Part shown: positions 7,540 through 14,785 of the stretch, one piece after another
Numbering within the stretch: position 1 is the first letter of the stretch
How the letters are laid out: each line of letters starts with the position of its first letter
Notes under the pieces: model-generated
Told to the model about the DNA's origin: nothing
What the model saw: the letters and a program-made list of their open reading frames with translations, nothing else
Database searches by the model: none
DNA from: Halieaceae bacterium
GTDB lineage: Bacteria; Pseudomonadota; Gammaproteobacteria; Pseudomonadales; Halieaceae
DNA length: 44,663 nt
NCBI GenBank assembly: GCA_028280635.1
Contig: JANQLM010000022.1
Span: 1 to 44,663, forward strand
Reading direction: 5' to 3'
Translations under genes and position numbers: made by a program

Positions 7540-8318
7540 GGTGTTGGTTCCCGCAACTCCACGGATTTCAGGGTCAGCGCAACGAAACCCAAGCGGGGAG
7601 CCTTGCCCCGCACCTGCAGCGGCAGGCCGGTCTCGCGGTCGAAGGCTACCAGCAGTTCGCCGGACAGGCCCAGCAAGCTGAAGTCGGGCTTGTCGGCGGC
7701 GGGCTGCAGGCGCTGTGCCGTGACCTTCAGCAGGTTCACCTCCCGATGCCGGGTACCAAAGCCGGCGAGCTTCGGGTCCACCTCCACCAGGTCTTCGCCC
7801 GCGGATTCGGCACTGACCCGGTACAGGTTGAGGTCGGTGTTGACCAGGAAGCTCTGGCTGTCTGCGCCGGGCCTGAGTAGGGCAATCAACAGCAGGGGAT
7901 CGGTCACCCGCGGCTCGCCCTCGGGGTAATCGATCTGGCGCCGGCTGGTCAGCCGCCACTCGCCGCTGGCATCCGGTTCCAGCCGCTCACGGGTAATCCC
8001 TTTCAAGCCGTAGCGCCACTGCTTGCGGCGCCGGTCACTGCCCTCGCTGAAGCGCCGTCGTTCCAGCAGGCTGCCATCCGGGCGAGCGCTGAGACTGATG
8101 CGCTCGCGGTTGTTGGCCACGCTGTTGCTGGCTTCCAGGCACCAGGCGGCCGGGGATTCCGGGCAGGCATCGAGCTCCAACTGCGAGCGCGCCGTCGCCC
8201 AGAACGCCTTTTCCTCGAACACCAGGGAGCGCCACTCCGGCAGCGAGGATTCCGTCAAGCCTTCGGCAGCGGCGACCAGCGGCAGGCCTAGCAGCAGTGT
8301 CAGCGCCAGGTATTTCAT
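7536..8318 (-). CDS. Exported protein of unknown function
   Basis: A 260-residue protein from the ATG at 8318, which overlaps the stop of the ligase-like gene (ATGA). The N-terminus MKYLALTLLLGLPLVAAAEG is a clear Sec signal peptide with a likely cut after VAAA, so the mature protein is periplasmic. The mature part has two cysteines (near residues 52 and 61) that could form a disulfide, and a beta-rich C-terminal half ending in a strand-rich RLGFVALTLKSVEL segment. I do not recognise the family. Its tight coupling to the polymerase/ligase-like gene and the lipid kinase suggests a part in the same envelope pathway. Confidence 0.6.
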   Translation of the reverse strand: MKYLALTLLLGLPLVAAAEGLTESSLPEWRSLVFEEKAFWATARSQLELDACPESPAAWCLEASNSVANNRERISLSARPDGSLLERRRFSEGSDRRRKQWRYGLKGITRERLEPDASGEWRLTSRRQIDYPEGEPRVTDPLLLIALLRPGADSQSFLVNTDLNLYRVSAESAGEDLVEVDPKLAGFGTRHREVNLLKVTAQRLQPAADKPDFSLLGLSGELLVAFDRETGLPLQVRGKAPRLGFVALTLKSVELREPTP

Positions 8319-9484
8319 TCGGTGCTCCCGCGCTGAAAAGGCAGCCTGTGACCGTCCCGGTAGGGATAGGCCGCGGCCACCAGGGCAATGGGCAGCCACA
8401 GGTACAGCCACATTTCCTTGGGGTGCACGAACAGGCGATCGAAATCCATGAATATGCAGGTCATACCGTATAAGAGTAGCGCGAGGTAGAGTCGTTCCCC
8501 GCGGCTTTTGAACAAACCCACCGCCTGTACCAGTGCTGTGCCGAGCAGCGCCAGCAGCAGCACCAGTCCCACCAGGCCGCCGTCGCGCAGGGTGGCGAGG
8601 TAGCTGTTGTGGGCGTGGTTGAATACCCGGCCATAGGCGCTGACATGGGGATCCGCCAGGTAGCCGTGCCCGAGCAACCAGTGGCCGGGCATATCGGCCA
8701 GTACCTGCTGCCAGATGCCGGGCCGAAAAGAAAAGCTCAGGACCCGGCTTGCCCATTCCCCCGGGTTGCTGGCCAACAGGCCCAGGCTCGCCACCCCCGC
8801 CGCCACTGCCGGCAGCAGTGCCCGCCAGCCCAGCAACACCAGCAAACCCACACAGACACCGGCCAGGGCCGTGCGGGACTGGGTCAGCAGCACCAGCGCA
8901 CCCAACACCAGGGCCAGGCCGACGTAGGCCCAGCGGCGGGGCCGGTCGTGGATAGCCAACTTCACGCTCAGCACCAGGAACAGGCCATAGGCGGCACCGG
9001 CCTTGTTTTGGTGGTGCATCACGCCCAGGGGTTCCAGGCGGGCGCTGGGAAAAGGGTGCTGGGCGTACCAGCTGACAATCGATACCAGGGCTGCAGCCGC
9101 TGCCAGCCAGGGCAACCAGCGTCCATAGCTGTCGACCTGTTCGGCCCTGGTGACCCACAAGTAGCCGCTGATCATAACGAAGGACAGCAGGTTGATGCTC
9201 AACCACAGCTGCCAGCCGGCGGCGGTTGCACTGAAGTTTGCCGACCAGGCCAGGCTCAGCATCATCCAGCCTGTGTAAGCCAGTAGCAGGGCCAACAGGT
9301 GGTTGCCCCGGTAAAAGCGGTAGAGCTCGCGCCACAGCAGGAGAACCGCGGGAAACACCAACAGGTAATAGAGACGGCGGTGCCCGGAGGCCATGGGCAG
9401 CAGGAAATAGCCGGCAATGAACAGGCTGTACAGGTACAGCATGCCACGCTCGAGCAGGAATCCTCGAATTTGCCTGATTTCCAT
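8315..9484 (-). CDS. O-antigen ligase/polymerase-like membrane protein (Wzy_C-type)
   Basis: A 389-residue polytopic inner-membrane protein with roughly ten hydrophobic segments from residue 15 onward. A long loop near residues 240-275 contains the FNHAHNSYLATLRDGGLVG motif, typical of the periplasmic loop of the O-antigen ligase (WaaL) and polymerase (Wzy) superfamily, followed by two or three closing helices. Such proteins join or transfer undecaprenyl-linked glycans on the periplasmic side. The chosen ATG (9484) precedes a short basic N-terminus; a later ATG at the first helix is possible. It is the first gene of the minus-strand operon and is divergent from the sulfotransferase gene across 117 bp. 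Ligase, polymerase and protein O-oligosaccharyltransferase cannot be separated from sequence alone. Confidence 0.75.
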   Translation of the reverse strand: MEIRQIRGFLLERGMLYLYSLFIAGYFLLPMASGHRRLYYLLVFPAVLLLWRELYRFYRGNHLLALLLAYTGWMMLSLAWSANFSATAAGWQLWLSINLLSFVMISGYLWVTRAEQVDSYGRWLPWLAAAAALVSIVSWYAQHPFPSARLEPLGVMHHQNKAGAAYGLFLVLSVKLAIHDRPRRWAYVGLALVLGALVLLTQSRTALAGVCVGLLVLLGWRALLPAVAAGVASLGLLASNPGEWASRVLSFSFRPGIWQQVLADMPGHWLLGHGYLADPHVSAYGRVFNHAHNSYLATLRDGGLVGLVLLLALLGTALVQAVGLFKSRGERLYLALLLYGMTCIFMDFDRLFVHPKEMWLYLWLPIALVAAAYPYRDGHRLPFQRGSTE

Positions 9485-9601
9485 TGAGATCAATAACTTG
9501 GGGCCGGCGAAAGGCGGCAAAAATACCACAGAATCTTGTGCATGGACCACGCATCCTTTACCCTGCGCGTTTTTTAACCTGCCCGGTTCCGGGGACAATA
9601 C

Positions 9602-10546
9602 ATGCACGCTGTTATCAAGCGACTGATCAAGTGGCTGGTCCGCGCGATCAAGAAATTCCTGCCCGAAGAACAGGGCCACAAGCTGGAGCGCTGGCGCCGC
9701 GGCCGCGAGGAATTCTGGAAGTACAAGCAATGTGATTACATCTTTGCCTCCTATGGCAAGAGCGGCCGCACCTGGGTGCGGGTGATGATCTCCCGCTACT
9801 ACCAGCTGGTGTACAAATTGCCCGACAACATCCTGATGGGCTTCGACAACTACCAGCGCCTCAACCGCGATATACCGAAGATTTTCTTCACCCACGATAA
9901 CTACCTGCGCCAGTTCACCGGCAACCTGGACTCCAAGCGCGACTTTTACGACAAAAAGACGGTGCTGCTGGTCCGCGATCCGCGCGATGTGGCGGTGTCA
10001 CAGTTCTTCCAATGGAAGTTCCGCATGCGCCCGGACAAGAAGTCCATGAACAACTACCCGGAGCACGATGCGGATATCTCCGTGTACGACTTCGTCAAGC
10101 ACCAGGGACAGGGCCTTAATCACATCATTGACTTCATGAACGCCTGGGCCACTGAACTCGATAAGATCGAGAACCTGCTGGTGGTGCGCTACGAAGACCT
10201 GCGCGCCGACGCCGCCACCGAAATGGCGCGGGTGGTGGACTTTCTGGGCATGGAGCCCAACCGCGAGTACCTGGAAGACATGGCGGAGTTCGCCTCGGTG
10301 GAAAACCTGCGCAAGAAAGAACAGGAAAACTACTTCTGGCGCAGCGGATCCCGGGTACAGGCCAAGGATGTCAACGACCCCAACACCTACAAGGTGCGCA
10401 AGGCCAAGGTGGGGGGCTTCCGGGACTACTTTGACGATGATCAAGTGGCGGAACTGAGCGCCATGGTAGATTCGCGCCTGCTTCCGGTGTTCGGCTATAC
10501 CAGCGCCGAACAGCAGTCGACGGCGGCACAAGCGAGCGAATCCTGA
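9602..10546 (+). CDS. Sulfotransferase domain protein (PAPS-dependent)
   Basis: A 314-residue enzyme of the Sulfotransfer_1 superfamily. The 5'-phosphosulfate loop is FASYGKSGRTWVRVMIS near residue 50, and the 3'-phosphate site is VLLVRDPRDVAVSQFFQWK near residue 120. VRYEDLRAD near 200 and a late GGFRDYF block near 280 are also family-typical. It would transfer sulfate from PAPS to a hydroxyl, probably on a sugar or lipid. The N-terminus is strongly basic (HAVIKRLIKWLVRAIKKFL), which suggests an amphipathic membrane-binding helix. It opens a plus-strand group and is followed one base later by paralog C, so the two are translationally coupled. The acceptor is unknown. Confidence 0.87.
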   Translation: MHAVIKRLIKWLVRAIKKFLPEEQGHKLERWRRGREEFWKYKQCDYIFASYGKSGRTWVRVMISRYYQLVYKLPDNILMGFDNYQRLNRDIPKIFFTHDNYLRQFTGNLDSKRDFYDKKTVLLVRDPRDVAVSQFFQWKFRMRPDKKSMNNYPEHDADISVYDFVKHQGQGLNHIIDFMNAWATELDKIENLLVVRYEDLRADAATEMARVVDFLGMEPNREYLEDMAEFASVENLRKKEQENYFWRSGSRVQAKDVNDPNTYKVRKAKVGGFRDYFDDDQVAELSAMVDSRLLPVFGYTSAEQQSTAAQASES

Positions 10547-10547
10547 T

Positions 10548-11468
10548 ATGGAAAAATGCGTCTTTATACACACCAACGAACGCCAGTGGCTGGGCGCGCT
10601 GGTGGCCGAGTATTCCTTCAAGCGCAATTCCCGCAACCCCGACGCTTTCGATGTGCGCTTTATCCACACCCGTGACCACGCCTTCCTCGCGGACAAGGAA
10701 GGCAGGACCTTCCTGCGCGGTGGCACCACCCGTGACTGGCGCATGGATGACCTCCAGTCTTTCACACCGTTGCGCTTTCTGCCGCCCAAGCTGATGAATT
10801 TCAGCGGCCGTGCCGTGGTCACCGACCCGGACGTGTTCGCGGTGGGCGATATCAACGAACTGCTGGATCGCGACATGCAGAGCAAGGCCGTGCTGGGTCG
10901 CCACCGCTCCGCGAAAGAGGGCAAGGCCTACCAGGTGGCCACCAGCGTCATGCTGATGGACTGCGCGAAGCTTTCACACTGGGATGTGGAAGCGGACTTC
11001 GACGCCCTGTTCCGCTTTGAGAAGGACTATAAGGAGTGGATGGTGCTCGCCTATGAGAACCCGGAGCACATCGGCTACCTGGAAGACTGTTGGAACGACT
11101 TCGACCACCTGGGGCCGGAGACCCGCTTGCTGCACAACACCAAGCGCCGCACCCAGCCCTGGAAAACCGGCCTGCCGGTGGATTACACGCCGGCGGACAA
11201 ATTCAAGGACAAGCCGCTGCTGGCCTCCCTCAACCGCCTGCGTGCCAAGCTGTTCGGCGAGTACGGCCTGCTGGGGCACTACCATCCACACCCGGACAGC
11301 AATCAGGAAGCTTTTTTCTTTGGTCTGCTCAAGGAGTGCCTCGAGAATGGTCATGTCAGCGAAGCCCTGGTGCGGGATGAGATGGCGAAGAACCACGTGC
11401 GCCACGACGCTTTCGAGGTGCTGGAGCGCACCCCGCCGCTGACCGAGCAGCCTGCTCTGGCGGCCTGA
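10548..11468 (+). CDS. Putative GT-A-like glycosyltransferase, DPD family, paralog C
   Basis: A 306-residue third member of the family at 1655-2557 and 3632-4576. It carries CVFIHTNERQ, NPDAFDVRFI, DDLQSFTPLRF, GRAVVTDPDVFAVGD, ATSVMLMDCAKL, CWNDFD, LLHNTKRRTQPWKTGL, LFGEYGLLGHY and FFFGLLKECL. The C-terminal NHVRHDAFEVLERTPPL matches paralog B almost exactly. The variable region after the DPD block (residues 118-130) differs among the three, which fits differing acceptors. It begins one base after the sulfotransferase stop. No signal peptide or membrane helix is visible, so it is probably cytoplasmic. The catalytic role is inferred from the DPD and H...TQPWKTG motifs only. Confidence 0.62.
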   Translation: MEKCVFIHTNERQWLGALVAEYSFKRNSRNPDAFDVRFIHTRDHAFLADKEGRTFLRGGTTRDWRMDDLQSFTPLRFLPPKLMNFSGRAVVTDPDVFAVGDINELLDRDMQSKAVLGRHRSAKEGKAYQVATSVMLMDCAKLSHWDVEADFDALFRFEKDYKEWMVLAYENPEHIGYLEDCWNDFDHLGPETRLLHNTKRRTQPWKTGLPVDYTPADKFKDKPLLASLNRLRAKLFGEYGLLGHYHPHPDSNQEAFFFGLLKECLENGHVSEALVRDEMAKNHVRHDAFEVLERTPPLTEQPALAA

Positions 11469-11500
11469 GGCGCCCGGGCTGTCGACGAGGATTATCTGTA

Positions 11501-12217
11501 ATGAAGTACCTGGATATCGAGAAACTCCGTGCACTGGGCCGTGAGGAGTTCATGGCCACCAGGCCCTATCCGTTCTACAACACCGAAGGCATGCTGACTG
11601 AGCAGGGTTTCCAGGACCTGTTGCACAATATGCCGCCGCTGGAGTCTTTCGGCGAGATTTTCGGCAAGGAGCGCCGCGCCGGCCAGGCCCCCCATGATCG
11701 CTACTCGCTGGAGTACACCCCGGATACCGAAGTGCCGCTGCCCTGGAAGGAGTTCATTGGCGAGCTGTGCAGCGACGACTACCGCCGGGAGATCGAGCGC
11801 CTGCTGGGCGCTAAAAAAGCCGAGTTCCGCTTTCACTGGCACTACACGCCCACCGGTCGCGACGTGTCGCCGCACTGTGACGCCCGCCGTGAGCACGGTT
11901 CGCACCTGTTCTACTTCAACTCCGAGGAGGACTGGCAGCCGGAGTGGGGCGGTTCCACCCTGGTGCTGGACGACGGTGGCCGCCTGAGCTATGACTCGGC
12001 ACCGGCGCTGGAGGAATTCGACGCGGTGCACGAGATGGATTCCATCGGCAACTACAGTGCCCTGATGCTGCGCACCGACCACGCCTGGCACGCGGTGCGG
12101 CCGATAAACTGTCCAGAAGACCGGCTGCGGCGTATCTTTATTGTGGTGGTGAATCCCGACAACCTGTTCTGGAAGGTGCGTGATCGCATCGTCGGCAAGC
12201 AGATCCAGCGCTTCTGA
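11501..12217 (+). CDS. 2-oxoglutarate/Fe(II)-dependent oxygenase
   Basis: A 238-residue protein with the double-stranded beta-helix signature of 2OG-Fe(II) oxygenases. The iron facial triad is read as H and D in SPHCDARREHG (near residues 125-127) and the distal H in HAWHAVRPI (near 197). The following RRIFIVVVN supplies the arginine that usually binds 2-oxoglutarate. LFYFNSEEDWQPEWGGSTLVL between them is the typical prolyl-hydroxylase-like core. It would hydroxylate a small molecule, a lipid or sugar chain, or a protein side chain. It lies 32 bp after paralog C with a GAGGA ribosome site. The substrate is unknown. Confidence 0.82.
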   Translation: MKYLDIEKLRALGREEFMATRPYPFYNTEGMLTEQGFQDLLHNMPPLESFGEIFGKERRAGQAPHDRYSLEYTPDTEVPLPWKEFIGELCSDDYRREIERLLGAKKAEFRFHWHYTPTGRDVSPHCDARREHGSHLFYFNSEEDWQPEWGGSTLVLDDGGRLSYDSAPALEEFDAVHEMDSIGNYSALMLRTDHAWHAVRPINCPEDRLRRIFIVVVNPDNLFWKVRDRIVGKQIQRF

Positions 12218-12222
12218 GCGGC

Positions 12223-12939
12223 TTGTCTGAACAGCCTGGGCCCAGCCAGGCCCATCTCTGGCTTTGTTCCCTGGAGGCGGCGTCTGCCCTGGACGCTTCG
12301 GTGCTGAACGCCAGGGAAGCGGCGCGCCGACCCGAGGCCGCGCTGGGCCGGGTGTGGCAGCGCCACCTGCTGTCACTCTATGGCGCCGTGGCCCCCGCTG
12401 ACTGGCAGTTTGAGACCGGCCGCCACGGTAAACCCCGTCTGACGCCACCGCAATCGCTGGAGTTCAATCTCAGCCACTCCGGCGACTGGCTGGTGATGGC
12501 TATTGCCAAGGAGGTGCCGCTTGGGGTCGACATCCAGCAGTTGGACCGCCAGCGCCGGATCGACCGCCTGGCCCGGCGCTACTTCTCGGGCCCGGAAGTC
12601 GAGTTGTTGTCCGACTTGGACGGGGATGATTATTTGCGGCATTTCTATCGCCTCTGGACCCTCAAGGAAGCATGGACCAAGGCCCATGGCGGCGCGCTGC
12701 CCACGGCGCTGGGTGAAGTAGGCTACCGGCTGGACGGGAAGGAACTGCGATGCCTGGCTCCCGGCGCAAGCGCGGGCAGCAGCCAGTGGCTGGCGGAGCT
12801 GCACGGCTACAGCCTGGCCTTCTGCGGCCTGCGGCGCGGGCTGGCATTACAGTGTCGGGAGTGGCTGGCATCCGGGCAATCCAGGCCCTGCGAGCCGGTT
12901 GTGGTGGCCAGCGACGGGGTGGAGTTGAGGGCGGAGTAA
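12223..12939 (+). CDS. Sfp-type 4'-phosphopantetheinyl transferase
   Basis: A 238-residue enzyme that attaches phosphopantetheine from CoA to carrier-protein serines. Diagnostic segments are WQFETGRHGKPRL, FNLSHSGDW near residue 85, the Mg-binding GVDIQ near 102, and FYRLWTLKEAWTKAHG near 145. The start is TTG at 12223, six bases past the stop of the oxygenase gene; no upstream ATG is possible, and the next in-frame ATG falls inside the conserved core. Its position at the end of the sulfotransferase group suggests a carrier protein or a polyketide/fatty-acyl product may be linked to the pathway, but no carrier gene is in the window. Confidence 0.88.
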   Translation: MSEQPGPSQAHLWLCSLEAASALDASVLNAREAARRPEAALGRVWQRHLLSLYGAVAPADWQFETGRHGKPRLTPPQSLEFNLSHSGDWLVMAIAKEVPLGVDIQQLDRQRRIDRLARRYFSGPEVELLSDLDGDDYLRHFYRLWTLKEAWTKAHGGALPTALGEVGYRLDGKELRCLAPGASAGSSQWLAELHGYSLAFCGLRRGLALQCREWLASGQSRPCEPVVVASDGVELRAE

Positions 12940-12987
12940 GTGTGGCGTAAGCCAGTGAATTCCTGAGAAAAACTCCCCGGAATAGGC

Positions 12988-13016
12988 TTGAAATGGCCGG
13001 GGGCGGACTGTAGAAT
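12988..13016 (+). promoter_or_regulatory. Sigma70 promoter for rplM-rpsI
   Basis: TTGAAA at 12988-12993 and TAGAAT at 13011-13016 are separated by exactly 17 bp. The predicted start near 13023 gives a leader of about 35 bases before the rplM ATG. Confidence 0.7.
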
Positions 13017-13057
13017 TCGCGCTCTCGAAAATGGAGGCCTCCCAGAGGCAGATTGGA

Positions 13058-13486
13058 ATGAAAACTTACAGCGCAAAAGCAGAAGACGTGCAGCGCGACT
13101 GGTTCGTGGTCGATGCCTCGGAAAAGACCCTGGGCCGCCTCGCCAGCGAGATCGCGCACCGCCTGCGCGGCAAGCACAAGCCTGAATACACCCCCCACGT
13201 TGACACCGGCGACTACATCGTCGTGATCAACGCCGAAAAGATCAAGGTCACGGGCGCCAAGGCCACTGACAAGATGTATCACCACCACACCGGTTACCCG
13301 GGTGGTCTGAAGAGCATGTCTTTCGAGAAGCTGATCGACAAGGCGCCGGAGCGTGTACTCCAGGGTGCCGTCAAGGGCATGCTGCCGCGCAACCCGCTGG
13401 GTCGTGCGATGTTCAAGAAACTGAAAGTCTACGCTGGCGCCGAGCATCCTCACACGGCTCAGCAGCCCCAGCCCCTGAATATCTAA
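13058..13486 (+). CDS. rplM: 50S ribosomal protein L13
   Basis: A 142-residue protein, the standard length for bacterial L13. [67 protein letters not shown] and the C-terminal [19 protein letters not shown] are the family hallmarks. An in-frame ATG at 13031 is rejected because it adds nine residues absent from L13 and sits in the leader. It assembles early into the large subunit by binding 23S rRNA. It is co-transcribed with rpsI, 9 bp downstream, as in most proteobacteria. Confidence 0.97.
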   Translation: MKTYSAKAEDVQRDWFVVDASEKTLGRLASEIAHRLRGKHKPEYTPHVDTGDYIVVINAEKIKVTGAKATDKMYHHHTGYPGGLKSMSFEKLIDKAPERVLQGAVKGMLPRNPLGRAMFKKLKVYAGAEHPHTAQQPQPLNI

Positions 13487-13495
13487 GGTCTATTT

Positions 13496-13888
13496 ATGTC
13501 AGCGACTCAATACTACGGCACCGGCCGCCGCAAGACTTCCACGGCGCGGGTGTTCCTGAAGAGCGGTGGTGGCAATATCACCGTGAACAGCAAGCCCCTG
13601 GACCAGTACTTCGGCCGTGAAGTGGCCCGCATGATCGTGCGCCAGCCGCTGCAGCTCACCGAGACCGAAGACAAGTTCGATATCAACGTGACGGTCGCCG
13701 GTGGCGGCAGCTTCGGCCAGGCCGGTGCCATTCGCCACGGCATTACCCGTGCCCTGATGGAGTACGATGACTCCCTGCGTGGCACCCTGCGCGGCGCCGG
13801 TTTCGTGACCCGCGACGCCCGAGCGGTTGAGCGTAAGAAGGTCGGCCTGCGCAAGGCGCGCAAGCGTCCGCAGTTCTCCAAGCGTTAA
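13496..13888 (+). CDS. rpsI: 30S ribosomal protein S9
   Basis: A 130-residue, full-length S9. It opens with [19 protein letters not shown] and contains [18 protein letters not shown] and [18 protein letters not shown]. It ends in the characteristic basic tail [17 protein letters not shown], whose terminal K-R reaches the P-site tRNA in known structures. It is the second gene of the L13-S9 operon and is followed by a strong terminator. Confidence 0.97.
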   Translation: MSATQYYGTGRRKTSTARVFLKSGGGNITVNSKPLDQYFGREVARMIVRQPLQLTETEDKFDINVTVAGGGSFGQAGAIRHGITRALMEYDDSLRGTLRGAGFVTRDARAVERKKVGLRKARKRPQFSKR

Positions 13889-13917
13889 GCGCAGCGCTTC
13901 TCGAGCTTGTTACTCCG

Positions 13918-13953
13918 AAAATGCCCGGGCCGTTCGCGGTTCGGGCATTTTTT
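13918..13953 (+). terminator. Intrinsic terminator of rplM-rpsI
   Basis: AAAATGCCCG (13918-13927) pairs fully with CGGGCATTTT (13942-13951). The stem continues inward as GGCCG / CGGTT closed by a TTCG tetraloop at 13933-13936. The right arm runs into a T tract to 13953. The A tract on the left arm could let it work in both directions. Confidence 0.88.
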
Positions 13954-14188
13954 CTGTCCGCGTCTTGCCCAAGAAATCCCAGAAAATACCGGCACTTAGG
14001 TGCTTTTCCTTGTCAGAGCAGGGCAAAGTCATTACCATTTGCACCGGTTTAATTTCGTCCCCCCTCACGCCTCCGGGAAATCCAGGCTTCGTCTTGGGCA
14101 GGTTGTTGAAAAATGGCCTCCCGCAAGTCCTCGGTAAAGCCCCTGCCGTATAAGGCCATGGGCGTGAATGCAACTACGGGAGAGCTAC
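13954..14188. other. Intergenic leader region before petA
   Basis: No convincing gene is seen. The stretch must hold the petA promoter. A TATAAG hexamer lies near 14150, and TTGAAA occurs near 14107, but their spacing does not fit one promoter, so I make no firm call. Short inverted copies of a TTGCCCAAGA-like word lie near 13966 and 14091. Confidence 0.3.
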
Positions 14189-14785
14189 ATGAGCAGTGAT
14201 ACTGTGAACACTGGCCGCCGCCGGTTCCTGACCACCGCCACCAGCGCGGTCGGCGTGGCTGGCGTTGTTGGTATAGCGGTGCCCTTCGTCGGTTCCTGGA
14301 ACCCCAGTGCCAAAGCCGAAGCGGCCGGTGCCCCGGTCAAGTTCGATATCAGCAAGATTGAAGAAGGCCAGATGACCGTTGTCGAATGGCGCGGCAAGCC
14401 GGTCTACGTCCTGCGCCGGACCGAGGAACAGGTGGCCGGCCTGGCCCAGCTCGATGCTAGCCTCAAGGACCCGCAGTCCGAGATATCCGATCAACCGGCC
14501 TACATCGAGGGCGAGGCGCGCTCTATCAAGCCGGAGATCATGGTGTTTGTCGGTCTCTGCACGCACCTCGGCTGTGCACCGAAGTTCCGTCCGGAAGTGG
14601 GCGCTACTGATCTCGGCGGTGATGAGTGGCTCGGCGGTTTCTTCTGCCCCTGCCACGGCTCCAAGTTCGACCTCGCGGGTCGCGTCTACTCCGGCGTACC
14701 GGCCTCTACCAACCTGGTCGTACCCCCGTATTCCTTTGAGGACGACATCACGCTGGTGATTGGTGTCGATGAGGAGGCTGCATAA
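14189..14785 (+). CDS. petA: Ubiquinol-cytochrome c reductase Rieske iron-sulfur subunit
   Basis: A 198-residue Rieske protein of the bc1 complex. The N-terminus has a twin-arginine signal-anchor (TGRRRFLTTATSAVG) leading into one transmembrane helix, as expected for Tat export with the anchor retained. The [2Fe-2S] ligands are in VGLCTHLGC near residue 128 and FFCPCHGSKFD near 153. The cluster takes an electron from ubiquinol bound to cytochrome b and passes it to cytochrome c1. The ATG at 14189 follows GGGAGAG; an in-frame ATG at 14168 lacks such a site. The stop abuts the petBC start directly. Confidence 0.96.
   Translation: MSSDTVNTGRRRFLTTATSAVGVAGVVGIAVPFVGSWNPSAKAEAAGAPVKFDISKIEEGQMTVVEWRGKPVYVLRRTEEQVAGLAQLDASLKDPQSEISDQPAYIEGEARSIKPEIMVFVGLCTHLGCAPKFRPEVGATDLGGDEWLGGFFCPCHGSKFDLAGRVYSGVPASTNLVVPPYSFEDDITLVIGVDEEAA

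Noticed and set aside
6574-7959. Lipid kinase with about 140 extra N-terminal residues
   Set aside because: The extra part is proline/arginine-rich and overlaps the exported protein gene; the DAGK domain begins at the GTG at 7539.
7536-9554. A 672-codon open frame spanning the exported protein and the ligase-like gene
   Set aside because: Only its last 260 codons (signal peptide onward) are plausible; the upstream part is an out-of-frame shadow of the polytopic membrane protein.
13910-14173. Small open frame antisense across the rpsI terminator
   Set aside because: It reads through a strong intrinsic terminator, has no ribosome site and shows no recognisable protein features.
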